A stretch of DNA of 64,000 nt from assembly GCF_026167665.1 (NCBI RefSeq), contig NZ_CP098740.1:3658001-3722000 (forward strand), in the 5' to 3' direction. Below, in pieces: positions 44,074 through 53,418 of this stretch. A program made the position numbers and the translations under genes. This stretch comes from Streptomyces drozdowiczii (GTDB lineage: Bacteria > Actinomycetota > Actinomycetes > Streptomycetales > Streptomycetaceae). Positions within the stretch are counted from its first letter, which is position 1, and each line of letters starts with the position of its first letter. Under the pieces are notes generated by a model. That model did not search any database. It saw nothing but the letters and a program-made list of their open reading frames with translations, and was not told the DNA's origin.

Positions 44074-45183
44074 ATGGAGCATGAGGTGTTCGTTCCGGTT
44101 CCGGTCCCGGCCCTGCGGCGGACGCTGGGCGACCCCGTCCGGGTCGCCCGCTGTGTACCGGGGTTCCAGCAGGACGCCGACGCGTCGGCGGGCCCCCTGG
44201 CGGGCCGGCTCAGAATCCGGGCCGGCGGCCACACCATCACGTACCGGGGCACCCTGCGCCTCACGCCGTTGCCGGGCGACCCGGACGTGGACTCCGTGCA
44301 CGCCGTCCTGGTGGAGGGCGAGGGCACGGAGGCCCGGGGCGGCGGCTCGGCGAAGCTGTCCCTGACCCTTCGGCTGACGGAGGGCGACGAGGGCACATCG
44401 ATCGCCTTCGAGGGCGGCGCGACCGGTGACGGCCGCCTGCGGGACCTGGAGCCGGCCGCGGCGCTGTCGACGGCCCACCGCCTGCTGGACCGGTTCGCCC
44501 AGCAGCTCGTGACGGAGTCGCTGGCCGCCCAGGGCGAGGGCGCGGCCGACGAGGCGTGGGGAGGCGCCGGGGCGGGAGACGCCGGGGCGGAGGGCGCCGG
44601 GGCGTCCGCCGGTGCACCCGGGACGCCGGGCGCCGCCGAGGTCACCGCCGACGAGCTGGCCGTCGGGGAGGCCGTGGAGAAGGCGCTCGAAGAGGCCGCC
44701 GAGGAGGCGGACCAGACCGGCCCCGAGCCCTCGGCCGGCTCCCCGCTCAGCGGCTCCGGTCCGCTGAGCGGCGCCGAGGAGTCGCTGCCGACGCACGAGG
44801 CCGCCCCCGACGAGGCGCCGGGCGTGGAGCAGCCGGGGCAGCGGGGCGCGGAGCCGGAAGGGGCGCAGGACGACGAGGAGCCGTCGCAGGACCAGGAGTC
44901 CCTGTTCGACGCGCCCGTCCCGCCGTCGTCGCTGGACCCGGTCGCCGGGATCGAGTTCACCGTGCCGGACGAGCCGCCGGCCGAGGCCGCGCATGCCCGG
45001 CGCACCATGATCGGGCGCAGTGCGGAGGAGGTCGACCACGCTCCGCCGCGCGGCCGGTACGCCCCCGTGCCCTCGCCGGACTCGGGCGGTGCGGGTGCGA
45101 CGTTGCGCTGGGTCGCCCCGGCCGCCGCGCTGGCCCTCGCCTCGGCGGTGGTCGTCAGCCGGGCGTTGCGGCGCCGGAGGTAG
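44074..45183 (+). CDS. CoxG/SRPBCC-domain protein with C-terminal membrane anchor
   Basis: 369 residues. The N-terminal 150 form a START-like CoxG domain (VFVPVPVPALRRTLGDPVRV, then ARCVPGF and IAFEGGATGDGRLRDL). This is followed by about 180 acidic Glu/Ala/Gly-rich disordered residues and a final membrane helix WVAPAAALALASAVVVSRAL with basic end. CoxG proteins help install CO dehydrogenase at the membrane, but no cox genes are present, so the role here is open. Confidence 0.8.
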   Translation: MEHEVFVPVPVPALRRTLGDPVRVARCVPGFQQDADASAGPLAGRLRIRAGGHTITYRGTLRLTPLPGDPDVDSVHAVLVEGEGTEARGGGSAKLSLTLRLTEGDEGTSIAFEGGATGDGRLRDLEPAAALSTAHRLLDRFAQQLVTESLAAQGEGAADEAWGGAGAGDAGAEGAGASAGAPGTPGAAEVTADELAVGEAVEKALEEAAEEADQTGPEPSAGSPLSGSGPLSGAEESLPTHEAAPDEAPGVEQPGQRGAEPEGAQDDEEPSQDQESLFDAPVPPSSLDPVAGIEFTVPDEPPAEAAHARRTMIGRSAEEVDHAPPRGRYAPVPSPDSGGAGATLRWVAPAAALALASAVVVSRALRRRR

Positions 45184-45204
45184 CGGCGCCAGTAGGGTCG
45201 TCCC

Positions 45205-46002
45205 GTGAGCAGTAGCGAGAAGGACGTCCGGCTCTCCGTCGGCGACACAGAGTTGACCGTGAACCCCGCCAACGGCTGCCGGATCAGCAGCCTGCGGATC
45301 GGCGGTAGCGAACTGCTGCGGCAGGGGGAGCGGTACGGCTGCTTCCCGATGGTGCCGTGGTGCGGGCGGACCGAGAACGGGCAGTTCCGCGACGGCGGTG
45401 TCCTCCATCAGCTGCCGCTGACTGCCCCACCGCACGCCATCCACGGCACCGGCCGCGACACGGCGTGGCACACCGCCCTGGCGACCGGGACCCAGGCGTC
45501 GTTCTATTACGACCTGACGGACCCCTGGCCGTACCCGGGCCGGGTGACCCAGACCTTCGAACTGGCCGAGGAGTCCCTCACGCTGGCCTTCGGCATCGAG
45601 ACGTACGGGGACTCCTTCCCGGCCCAGGCGGGCTGGCACCCGTGGTTCCGCCGCCACCTCGACACCGGCGAGGAGGTCCGTATCGACTTCGACGCCGCCT
45701 GGCAGGAGGAGCGCGGCGAGAACCACCTGCCGACCGGGCGCCGGATCCCGCCCCTGCCCGGCCCGTGGGACGACTGCTTCGGGATGCCGGACGGTGTCGA
45801 CGTCACGCTCACCTGGCCGGAACGCCTGGAGCTGACGGTGAAGAGCCGGTCCGAGTGGGTCGTGATCTACGACGAGCAGGACGAGGCGGTCTGCGTGGAG
45901 CCGCAGTCGGGCCCGCCGAACGGGCTGAACACCGACCCCCGCTATGTCACCCCGATCGAGCCGCTGGAGATCGCCACCACCTGGAGCTGGCGCCGGCTCT
46001 GA
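45205..46002 (+). CDS. Aldose 1-epimerase-family protein
   Basis: 265 residues, galactose-mutarotase beta-sandwich. Substrate and catalytic positions are visible: PWCGRTENGQF, APPHAIHGTGRDTAWH (His), AGWHPWFRRHL (catalytic His) and AVCVEPQSGPPNGLN (catalytic Glu). GTG 45205, 21 bases after the CoxG-like gene. Interconverts sugar anomers; natural sugar unknown. Confidence 0.88.
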   Translation: MSSSEKDVRLSVGDTELTVNPANGCRISSLRIGGSELLRQGERYGCFPMVPWCGRTENGQFRDGGVLHQLPLTAPPHAIHGTGRDTAWHTALATGTQASFYYDLTDPWPYPGRVTQTFELAEESLTLAFGIETYGDSFPAQAGWHPWFRRHLDTGEEVRIDFDAAWQEERGENHLPTGRRIPPLPGPWDDCFGMPDGVDVTLTWPERLELTVKSRSEWVVIYDEQDEAVCVEPQSGPPNGLNTDPRYVTPIEPLEIATTWSWRRL

Positions 46003-46080
46003 GCGCGGGGCCCCGGCCGGCGGGCGGGTCTCAGCCTCGGGCGGGCCGCCGCGGAAAACGCGCGCCTTATCCTCGTAGCC

Positions 46081-46620
46081 ATGACTGACGTACGTGCTGA
46101 GCTGCTCCAGCAGATCAAGGACAAGGCCGTGGTTCACGGCAAGGTGACGCTCTCCTCCGGCCTGGAGGCCGACTGGTACATCGATCTGCGCCGCATCACG
46201 CTGGACGGCAAGGCCGCCCCGATGGTCGGTCAGGTCATGCTCGACGCGACGGCCGAGCTGGACTACGACTGCGTGGGCGGGCTGACGCTCGGCGCCGACC
46301 CGGTCGCCACGTCGATGCTCCACGCCTCCGCGGCCCGGGGCCAGGAGCTGGACGCCTTCGTCGTCCGCAAGGCGCAGAAGGCCCACGGGATGCAGCGCCG
46401 GATCGAGGGCGCGGACGTGAAGGGCCGTCGCTGCCTCGTCGTCGAGGACACCTCGACCACCGGCGGCTCGCCGCTGACCGCCGTCGAGGCCGTGCGCGAG
46501 GCCGGTGGCGAGGTCGTGGCCGTGGCCGTGATCGTGGAGCGCGGTGCCGCCCCGGCCATCGCCGAGGCGGGCCTTCCGTACGTCCACGTTTACACGGTCC
46601 CGGACCTCGACCTGGCGTGA
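46081..46620 (+). CDS. pyrE: Orotate phosphoribosyltransferase
   Basis: 179 residues, pyrimidine biosynthesis: orotate + PRPP to OMP. The PRPP loop RCLVVEDTSTTGGSPLTAVE lies at about 119-138 with FVVRKAQKAHGMQRRIEG before it. It starts HGKVTLSSGLEADWYIDLRR, typical of OPRTase. ATG 46081. The stop is followed 19 bases later by the palindrome that contains parS. Confidence 0.94.
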   Translation: MTDVRAELLQQIKDKAVVHGKVTLSSGLEADWYIDLRRITLDGKAAPMVGQVMLDATAELDYDCVGGLTLGADPVATSMLHASAARGQELDAFVVRKAQKAHGMQRRIEGADVKGRRCLVVEDTSTTGGSPLTAVEAVREAGGEVVAVAVIVERGAAPAIAEAGLPYVHVYTVPDLDLA

Positions 46621-46638
46621 CCTGCGGGTTTCTTCGGA

Positions 46639-46668
46639 GGCGGTCGGTTTCACGTGAAACCGACCGCC
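46639..46668. terminator. 30-bp perfect palindrome after pyrE
   Basis: Self-complementary over 46639-46668, followed by TTTG, so it can act as the pyrE terminator. Its centre is a parS site. Confidence 0.7.
46647..46660. promoter_or_regulatory. parS centromere site (ParB binding)
   Basis: GTTTCACGTGAAAC, exact 14-bp match to the Streptomyces parS consensus. Streptomyces chromosomes carry around twenty parS copies clustered around oriC; the surrounding genes (pyrE, fba, dnaK region) lie in that arm region. The site would load ParB for chromosome segregation in sporulating hyphae. Confidence 0.88.
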
Positions 46669-46821
46669 TTTGTCGTATCCCTGCGAAGGGGCACCGCCGA
46701 TCCTGGGGGACACCGCCGGGTGGAGCCGGAACCAGAGTCTGGGAAGATGGGGGCGACGATGACGTCGCCCCCAGGTCAGGGACCCAGCAACGCACACCCG
46801 CACATCCCAAGGAGCGGACAG

Positions 46822-47844
46822 ATGCCCATCGCAACCCCCGAGGCATACGCCGAGATGCTCGACCGGGCGAAGGCAGGCAAGTTCGCCTACCCGGCCATCA
46901 ATGTGACGTCGACCCAGACCCTGCACGCCGCCCTGCGCGGCTTCGCGGAGGCCGAGAGCGACGGCATCGTGCAGATCTCGACCGGCGGCGCGGAGTTCCT
47001 GGGCGGCCAGTACAACAAGGACATGGTCACGGGCGCCGTCGCCCTCGCCGAGTTCGCGCACATCGTCGCCGCCAAGTACGACGTCACCGTCGCGCTGCAC
47101 ACCGACCACTGCCCCAAGGACAAGCTGGACGGCTACGTCCGCCCGCTGCTCGACATCTCCGCCGAGCGCGTCGCCAAGGGTCTGAACCCGCTGTTCCAGT
47201 CGCACATGTGGGACGGCTCGGCCGAGACGCTGGCCGACAACCTGGCCATCGGCCAGGAGCTGCTGGCCAAGGCCGCCGCCGCCAAGATCATCCTTGAGGT
47301 CGAGATCACCCCGACCGGTGGCGAGGAGGACGGCGTCACCCACGAGATCAACGACGAGCTCTACACGACCGTGGACGACGCGCTGCGCACCGCCGAGGCG
47401 CTGGGTCTGGGCGAGAAGGGCCGTTACCTGCTGGCCGCCTCGTTCGGCAACGTGCACGGCGTCTACAAGCCGGGCAACGTCGTCCTGCGTCCGGAGCTCC
47501 TCAAGGACCTCCAGGAGGGCGTCGGCGCCAAGTACGGCAAGACGTCGCCGTTCGACTTCGTCTTCCACGGCGGCTCCGGCTCCACCGCCGAGGAGATCAC
47601 CACCGCGCTGGAGAACGGCGTCGTGAAGATGAACCTCGACACCGACACCCAGTACGCCTTCACCCGCCCGATCGTGGACCACATGTTCCGCAACTACGAC
47701 GGTGTGCTGAAGGTCGACGGCGAGGTCGGCAACAAGAAGGTCTACGACCCGCGCAGCTGGGGCAAGTCCGCCGAGGGCGGCATGGCCAAGCGCGTCACGG
47801 AGGCGTGCGCCAACCTGCGCTCCACCGGCACCAAGCTGAAGTAA
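46822..47844 (+). CDS. fbaA: Class II fructose-bisphosphate aldolase
   Basis: 340 residues, zinc-dependent aldolase of glycolysis/gluconeogenesis. ATG 46822 with AAGGAG at 8-9 bases. Motifs: FAYPAINVTSTQTLHAALRG, ALHTDHCPKDKLDGYVRP (catalytic Asp and zinc His), EVEITPTGGEEDGV, ASFGNVHGVYKPGNVVLRP (zinc His) and FVFHGGSGS with NLDTDTQYAFTRP. Full family length. Hairpin follows. Confidence 0.96.
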   Translation: MPIATPEAYAEMLDRAKAGKFAYPAINVTSTQTLHAALRGFAEAESDGIVQISTGGAEFLGGQYNKDMVTGAVALAEFAHIVAAKYDVTVALHTDHCPKDKLDGYVRPLLDISAERVAKGLNPLFQSHMWDGSAETLADNLAIGQELLAKAAAAKIILEVEITPTGGEEDGVTHEINDELYTTVDDALRTAEALGLGEKGRYLLAASFGNVHGVYKPGNVVLRPELLKDLQEGVGAKYGKTSPFDFVFHGGSGSTAEEITTALENGVVKMNLDTDTQYAFTRPIVDHMFRNYDGVLKVDGEVGNKKVYDPRSWGKSAEGGMAKRVTEACANLRSTGTKLK

Positions 47845-47863
47845 TCCGGTACGGATGTGTGGC

Positions 47864-47897
47864 GTGGGCCCGTCACCCCTCGGGGTGCCGGGCCCAC
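47864..47897 (+). terminator. Hairpin after fbaA
   Basis: GTGGGCCCG (47864-47872) pairs with CGGGCCCAC (47889-47897); an inner ACCCC/GGGGT pair extends the stem. Confidence 0.75.
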
Positions 47898-47938
47898 GGC
47901 ATGTCCGGATCCGTCACGCACGACCCGAGGGAACAGCT

Positions 47939-49105
47939 GTGAGCACGTCCTACGACTTCGACACCGTGATCGACCGCCGCGGAACCTGGTGCGTCCAGTG
48001 GGACGGGGTCGCGGACCGCTTCGGGGTGGACGGGCTGCTGCCGTTCACCATCTCCGACATGGACTTCGAGACCGCCCCCGAGGTGCTGGCCGCCCTGCGG
48101 ACGCGGCTCGAACACGGGGTGCTCGGCTACACCGACTGGCGGCTGGGCGACTTCCGGTCGGCCGTCGCCCACTGGTACGCGACGCGCTACGACACCGAGA
48201 TCGACACCGGGAGCCTGGTGTACGGGCCGTCCGTGCTCAGCCAGCTCTCGCAGCTGCTCCAGATGTGGACGGCCGAGGGTGACGGCGTGGTCCTGCACAC
48301 GCCCACGTACGACGGTTTCCGCAAGGCGATCCACGGGCTCGGGCGGGAGCTGCGGGGCGTGCCGCTGGGGGACACGGAGGTGCTGGAGCGGGAGCTCGCG
48401 CGGCCGGACAGCAAGGTCCTCGTGGTCTGCTCCCCGCACAATCCGTCCGGCCGGGTGTGGACGGAGGCGGAGCTGGCCGAGATGGCCGAGCGCGCCGCGC
48501 GCCACGGCGTGGCCGTGATCAGCGACGAGATCCACGCGGACTTCGTGCACGACGGACGCCCGCACGTCCCGTGGACCCGGGTGGGCGGAGACGCGCGCTG
48601 GGCGGTCATCAGCTCGGCCTCGAAGTCGTTCAACTTCCCCGCGCTGACCGGTTCGTACGGCCTCATCGGGCGGCCGGAGGACCGGACCGAGTATCTGCGC
48701 CGGATGGAGACGGCGGAGGGCCTCGCCTCACCGGCGGTGCTCTCGCTGACCGCGCACATCGCCGCGTACCGGGAGGGCGGGCCGTGGCTGGACGCGGTGC
48801 GTGCGTACGTCGCGGAGAACCTGGCCCTGGTCGCAGAGCGGCTGAACACCGCGTTCCCGGCCCTGGAGTGGGAGCCACCGCAGGCCGGGTACCTGGCCTG
48901 GATCGATCTGCGGCGCGCGGGCGTCCGGGACGACGAGGCGTTGCAGCGCGTCCTGATCGAGCGGGAGCGCGTCGCGGTGATGCCGGGCAGCACGTACGGG
49001 GCCGAGGGCTTCGTGCGGCTGAACGTCGGGTGCGCGCGGAGCAAGGTCGAGGCGGGGCTCGACGCGCTGATCCGGGGCATCGAGGCGGTACGGGCCGCCG
49101 ATTGA
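47939..49105 (+). CDS. MalY/PatB-type PLP aminotransferase (putative C-S lyase)
   Basis: 388 residues. MalY/PatB subgroup marks: PFTISDMDFETAPEVLAALR near 34-53, YGPSVLSQLSQLLQMW, CSPHNPSGRVWTEAEL, D196 in VISDEIHADF and PLP Lys229 in SSASKSFNFPALTGSYG. Members cleave cystathionine or cysteine conjugates, or act as aminotransferases. GTG 47939 with GAGGGA 6-7 bases upstream. Confidence 0.88.
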   Translation: MSTSYDFDTVIDRRGTWCVQWDGVADRFGVDGLLPFTISDMDFETAPEVLAALRTRLEHGVLGYTDWRLGDFRSAVAHWYATRYDTEIDTGSLVYGPSVLSQLSQLLQMWTAEGDGVVLHTPTYDGFRKAIHGLGRELRGVPLGDTEVLERELARPDSKVLVVCSPHNPSGRVWTEAELAEMAERAARHGVAVISDEIHADFVHDGRPHVPWTRVGGDARWAVISSASKSFNFPALTGSYGLIGRPEDRTEYLRRMETAEGLASPAVLSLTAHIAAYREGGPWLDAVRAYVAENLALVAERLNTAFPALEWEPPQAGYLAWIDLRRAGVRDDEALQRVLIERERVAVMPGSTYGAEGFVRLNVGCARSKVEAGLDALIRGIEAVRAAD

Positions 49106-49150
49106 GGGCTCCCGGTGGCCCTTCGGCCGGGTGCCGACGATGCTGAGGCC

Positions 49151-50671
49151 ATGGAGAAGAGCGAGGCGGACGGGCCCGCGATCAGGGTGGCCTCCGCAAC
49201 CGGGCGCTGGGTCGTCCTGACGACGGTGCTCGGGTCGAGCATGGCCATGCTCGACTCCACGGTCATCAACGTCGCCCTGCCCCGCATCGGCGACGACCTG
49301 GGCACCGATCTGGCCGCGCTCCAGTGGACCGTCAACGCCTACATGCTGACCCTCGCCGGGCTCATCCTGCTCGGCGGGGCGCTCGGCGACCGCTACGGGC
49401 GGAGGCGGGTCTTCGTGGTCGGCGTCATCTGGTTCGCCGCCGCCTCGCTGGTCTGCGGCCTCGCGCCGAACGCCCCCGTCCTCATCGCCGCCCGCGCCCT
49501 CCAGGGGGTCGGCGGCGCACTGCTCACACCGGGCTCGCTGGCCCTGATCCAGGCGAGCTTCCATCCCGACGACCGGGCCCGCGCGGTCGGGCTGTGGTCC
49601 GGATTCGGCGGGGTCGGCGCCGCTGTCGGGCCGTTCCTGGGCGGCTGGCTCGTCGACGGACCGGGCTGGCGCTGGGTGTTCCTGCTCAACCTGCCGCTCG
49701 CCGCCGTCTGCGTGCCCGTCGCGCTGCGCCACGTACCTGAGTCCCGCGATCCGAATGCCCAGGGGCGCTTCGACGTCGCCGGGGCGGCCCTCGGCGCCCT
49801 CGCGCTCGCACTGGTGACGTACGCGCTGATCGGCGCGCCGGGGCAGGGCGCCTCCCCGGCCGTGATCGGGTCGGCGGCGGGCGGGGTGCTCCTCGGTGCC
49901 GCCTTCGTGCGGCTCGAACGGCGGCGGGCCCATCCGATGCTGCCGCCGTCGGTGTTCGCGTCCCGGCAGTTCACCGCCGTCAACGTCGTCACCCTGTGCG
50001 TGTACGCGGCGCTCGGCGGCTACTTCTTCCTCTCGGCGATCCAGCTCCAGGTCGTCGCCGGCTACTCGGCGCTGGGCGCCGGCACCGCGCTGCTGCCGAC
50101 CACCCTCCTGATGCTGCTGTTCTCGGCCGCTTCGGGCGAGCTGGGCCAGCGCATCGGGCCGCGTATCCCGCTCACCGCAGGGCCGCTGATCGCCGCCGTC
50201 GGCATGCTGCTGATGCTGCGGGTGGGGGAGGGCTCGAACTCCGTCACCGGCTACCTGACCGACGTTCTGCCCGCCGTGGCCGTCCTGGGCGTCGGGCTCG
50301 TCACCGTCGTGGCGCCCCTCACCGCGACCGTCCTGGCCTCCGTGGACACGGGCAGGGCCGGGCTCGCGAGCGGCATCAACAACGCCGCCGCACGCGCCGC
50401 CGGACTGATCGCGGTCGCCGCGCTGCCGCTGCTCGCCGGGATGGGGCCGGAGGCGTACCGGGACGCCGGGGAGTTCGCCGCGACGTTCCGGCGGGCGATG
50501 CCGATGTGCGCCGGGCTGCTGGTGCTCGGCGCGCTGATCGCCTGGGCGACCGTACGCACACCCGCCCCCGTGGAGGACACCGCGCGGCCCGAGTGCGCGG
50601 TGCACTGCGGCGTCACGAGCCCGCCGCTGGAACCCGCACCGGAGGCCGCCCCGCCGGACACCACGGCCTGA
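49151..50671 (+). CDS. MFS multidrug transporter, DHA2 (14-TM) family
   Basis: 506 residues, about 14 membrane helices. Family motifs: LDSTVINVALPRIGDDLGTD, WTVNAYMLTLAGLILLGGAL with GDRYGRRR (motif A) and the antiporter motif C-like GVGAAVGPFLGGWLVDGPGW. Proton-coupled drug export is expected; substrate unknown. ATG 49151 is 45 bases after the MalY gene; the same frame is open to 49115. Confidence 0.88.
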   Translation: MEKSEADGPAIRVASATGRWVVLTTVLGSSMAMLDSTVINVALPRIGDDLGTDLAALQWTVNAYMLTLAGLILLGGALGDRYGRRRVFVVGVIWFAAASLVCGLAPNAPVLIAARALQGVGGALLTPGSLALIQASFHPDDRARAVGLWSGFGGVGAAVGPFLGGWLVDGPGWRWVFLLNLPLAAVCVPVALRHVPESRDPNAQGRFDVAGAALGALALALVTYALIGAPGQGASPAVIGSAAGGVLLGAAFVRLERRRAHPMLPPSVFASRQFTAVNVVTLCVYAALGGYFFLSAIQLQVVAGYSALGAGTALLPTTLLMLLFSAASGELGQRIGPRIPLTAGPLIAAVGMLLMLRVGEGSNSVTGYLTDVLPAVAVLGVGLVTVVAPLTATVLASVDTGRAGLASGINNAAARAAGLIAVAALPLLAGMGPEAYRDAGEFAATFRRAMPMCAGLLVLGALIAWATVRTPAPVEDTARPECAVHCGVTSPPLEPAPEAAPPDTTA

Positions 50672-50763
50672 GGGACGCGGCGGGTCCGTGGGCCGCACGG
50701 GCCGGGGCCGGATTCGGGCCCACCGGGTCCTCGGCGGAGCCCCGTGCCAGGCACACTGGGGGC

Positions 50764-51177
50764 ATGTCGATCCACGAGAACCTGCTCGGGGGCCCGCCCC
50801 CGACCCACCTGCCCGACGACCCGGAGCCGCGCGAACTGCTCGCCGCCGGCACCGCGCCCGCCGACGTCGCGGCGAAGTACCCGACCTCCTCGCTGGCCTG
50901 GGCGCAGCTCGCCGACGAGGCGTTCGAGGGCGGCCGGGTCATCGAGTCGTACGCCTACGCCCGCACCGGCTACCACCGCGGCCTCGACGCGCTGCGCCGG
51001 GCCGGCTGGAAGGGCCACGGCCCCGTGCCGTTCGAGCACGAGCCGAACCGCGGCTTCCTCCGCGCCCTGCACGCCCTCGCCCGGGCCGCGCAGGCCATCG
51101 GCGAGCAGGAGGAGTACGAGCGCTGCTCGACGTTCCTGCGCGACTCCTCGCCGACCGCCGCCGAAACCCTCGGCTAG
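50764..51177 (+). CDS. DUF3151-family protein
   Basis: 137 residues, soluble, all-helical: starts SIHENLLGGPPPTHLPDDPE, contains YPTSSLAWAQLADEAFEGGR and VIESYAYARTGYHRGLDALR, resembling a short TPR-like unit. Widespread in actinobacteria and uncharacterised. ATG 50764; terminator after the stop. Confidence 0.85.
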   Translation: MSIHENLLGGPPPTHLPDDPEPRELLAAGTAPADVAAKYPTSSLAWAQLADEAFEGGRVIESYAYARTGYHRGLDALRRAGWKGHGPVPFEHEPNRGFLRALHALARAAQAIGEQEEYERCSTFLRDSSPTAAETLG

Positions 51178-51190
51178 CCGACGCCGTACC

Positions 51191-51230
51191 GCAGGCCCCG
51201 CAGTTCCGCATCCGCGGCTGCGGGGCCTGC
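51191..51230 (+). terminator. Hairpin after DUF3151 gene
   Basis: GCAGGCCCCGCAG (51191-51203) pairs with CTGCGGGGCCTGC (51218-51230). Confidence 0.78.
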
Positions 51231-51334
51231 GCGCGTCCGGAGCAGGCGTTTAGTATGCGAACAGGGGACCGGGGCTCCACTTCCGAGGGGAAGGGGCGGA
51301 CCGCTACCCGGAAGCTCGTGTCGAGGAGACAGCG

Positions 51335-52183
51335 ATGTCGACGATTCACCCCGACCCCGAAGCCACCGGTGCGGCGACCCCGCACCTCGACTTCGCGGGC
51401 ACGACTCCGTACGAGGACTATGTCCAGGCGGATGTCCTGACCCACCTCCAGCACCTCCGCTCGGACGATCCCGGCGAGATGGTCTTCCTGGTCACCACCC
51501 AGGTCATGGAGCTGTGGTTCACCGTCATCGTCCATGAGTGGGAGACCGCCGCGCACGCGATGCGCGAGGACCGCCTGGACGTCGCGCAGGACGCGCTGAA
51601 GCGGTCGCTGCGCGAACTGGAGGCCCTGAACGCCTCGTGGACGCCGCTCGCCCAGCTCACCCCCGCCCAGTTCAACTCCTACCGGTCCTCGCTCGGCGAG
51701 GGTTCCGGTTTCCAGTCGGCGATGTACCGGCGGATGGAGTTCCTGCTCGGCGACAAGTCCGCGTCCATGCTGGTGCCGCACCGGGGCGCGCCCCGCGTCC
51801 ACGCGGAGCTGGAGAAGGCCCTCGCGGAGCCCGGCCTCTACGACGAGGCCCTCGCCCTGCTCGCCCGGCGCGGGCACGCGATCCCGGAATCCGTGCTGGG
51901 CCGTGACCTGACCCGGAAGTACGAGCCGTCGCCCGAGGTCGAGGCCGTCTGGGCGGAGATCTACGCCAACCCGGACCAGAACGACGAGCTGGTCCGCCTC
52001 GGCGAGGTGCTCACCGATGTGGGCGAGCTGGTGTGGCGATGGCGCAACGACCATCTCCTCGCGACCCGGCGGGCCATGGGCTCCAAGACCGGCACCGGCG
52101 GCTCGGCGGGCGTGGCCTGGCTGGAGAAGCGCGCCACGAAGAACGTGTTCCCCGAGCTCTGGACGGCCCGCAGCCATGTCTGA
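51335..52183 (+). CDS. kynA: Tryptophan 2,3-dioxygenase
   Basis: 282-residue haem enzyme opening the indole ring of L-tryptophan to N-formylkynurenine. Conserved start TPYEDYVQADVLTHLQHLRS, helix VTTQVMELWFTVIVHEWE, GEGSGFQSAMYRRMEFLLGD and the C-terminal WRWRNDHLLATRRAMGSKTG. ATG 51335. Overlaps kynU by 8 bases. First step of a tryptophan-to-anthranilate pathway. Confidence 0.95.
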   Translation: MSTIHPDPEATGAATPHLDFAGTTPYEDYVQADVLTHLQHLRSDDPGEMVFLVTTQVMELWFTVIVHEWETAAHAMREDRLDVAQDALKRSLRELEALNASWTPLAQLTPAQFNSYRSSLGEGSGFQSAMYRRMEFLLGDKSASMLVPHRGAPRVHAELEKALAEPGLYDEALALLARRGHAIPESVLGRDLTRKYEPSPEVEAVWAEIYANPDQNDELVRLGEVLTDVGELVWRWRNDHLLATRRAMGSKTGTGGSAGVAWLEKRATKNVFPELWTARSHV

Positions 52184-53372
52184 CCTGCGGGAGCGCGCAC
52201 AGGCGCTCGACACCGAGGACGCTCTCGCACCGCTGCGCGAGCTGTTCACCCTGGACGACACCGTCTACCTCGACGGCAACTCGCTCGGCGCGCTGCCGCG
52301 CCATGTGCCCGCCCGGGTGCAGGAGGTCATCACCCGCGAGTGGGGCGAGCTGCGCATCCGGTCCTGGGGCGAGAGCGGCTGGTGGACGGCGCCGGAACGG
52401 ATCGGTGACCGCATCGCCCCGATCGTCGGTGCGGCGGCCGGCCAGATCGTCGTCGGGGACTCGACCAGCGTGAACGTCTTCAAGGCGCTCGTCGCCGCGA
52501 CCCGGCTGGCGCCGGAGGGCCGCGACGAGATCCTGGTCGACGCGCGGACGTTCCCCACCGACGGCTACATCGCCGCTTCGGCGGCCCGGATGACCGGCCA
52601 CCGGATCGTGCCGGTCGCCCCCGCAGACGTGCCGGACGCGCTCGGTCCGCGGACCGCCGCCGTCCTGCTCAACCACGTCGACTACCGCTCGGGCCGGCTG
52701 CACGACCTGCCGGGGCTGACCGCCGCGGCGCGGGCCGCGGGCGCGATCGCCGTCTGGGACCTGTGCCACAGCGCGGGCGCGCTCCCCGTCGGCCTGGACG
52801 AGCACGGCGTGGACCTGGCGGTCGGCTGCACGTACAAGTACCTCAACGGCGGCCCCGGTTCGCCCGCCTACCTGTACGTCGCCGAGCGCCACCAGGCGTC
52901 CTTCGACTCGCCCCTTCCGGGGTGGACGTCGCATGCGGACCCGTTCGCGATGACGCCCGGGTACAGCCCGGCGGACGGTGCGGTCCGGGGCCGGGTCGGC
53001 ACGCCCGACATCCTGTCCATGCTGGCCCTGGAGGCGTCCCTCGACGTCTGGGACGGCGTCGGGATCGAGGCGGTCAGGGCCAAGTCCCTGGCCCTGACGG
53101 ACTTCTTCCTGGAGTGCGTCGAGGCGTACGCCCCCGAGGGGCGGGTCACCTCGGTCACCCCGGCCGCCCACGCGGAACGGGGCAGCCAGGTCGCGCTGCG
53201 GTGCGACGACGCCGAGCCCGTGATGGCCGAACTGATCGCGCGCGGTGTCGTCGGGGACCTGCGCCGGCCCGATGTGCTGCGGTTCGGTTTCACACCGCTG
53301 TACGTGGGGTTCGCGGACGCGGAACGCGCGGCGCGGGTGCTCGCGGAGGTTCTGGGCGCTCCGGCGGCGTAG
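52176..53372 (+). CDS. kynU: Kynureninase
   Basis: 398-residue PLP enzyme splitting kynurenine into anthranilate and alanine. Motifs: DTVYLDGNSLGALPRHVPAR, VGDSTSVNVFKAL, WDLCHSAGALPVGL, PLP Lys221 in GCTYKYLNGGPGSPAYLYV and LRFGFTPLYVGF. ATG 52176 lies inside the end of kynA. Anthranilate can feed antibiotic precursors in Streptomyces; no such cluster is seen here. Confidence 0.95.
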   Translation: MSDLRERAQALDTEDALAPLRELFTLDDTVYLDGNSLGALPRHVPARVQEVITREWGELRIRSWGESGWWTAPERIGDRIAPIVGAAAGQIVVGDSTSVNVFKALVAATRLAPEGRDEILVDARTFPTDGYIAASAARMTGHRIVPVAPADVPDALGPRTAAVLLNHVDYRSGRLHDLPGLTAAARAAGAIAVWDLCHSAGALPVGLDEHGVDLAVGCTYKYLNGGPGSPAYLYVAERHQASFDSPLPGWTSHADPFAMTPGYSPADGAVRGRVGTPDILSMLALEASLDVWDGVGIEAVRAKSLALTDFFLECVEAYAPEGRVTSVTPAAHAERGSQVALRCDDAEPVMAELIARGVVGDLRRPDVLRFGFTPLYVGFADAERAARVLAEVLGAPAA

Positions 53373-53382
53373 GCTGCCGCAT

Positions 53383-53418
53383 CCGTCCGGTGACCGGCTC
53401 GCCCCGGTCACCGGACGG
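53383..53418 (+). terminator. Hairpin between kynU and hydrolase gene
   Basis: 15-bp perfect stem (53383-53397 with 53404-53418), suggesting the hydrolase gene is not simply co-transcribed with kynU. Confidence 0.75.

Noticed and set aside
46647..46660. Generic E-box-like or regulator operator instead of parS
   Set aside because: All 14 bases match the Streptomyces parS consensus, and the arm position near core genes fits; a regulator site is less likely.
43948..47682. 1,244-codon open frame on the minus strand opposite the CoxG-like, epimerase, pyrE and fba genes
   Set aside because: Composition is antisense shadow of strongly supported genes; no domain motifs and no ribosome site.
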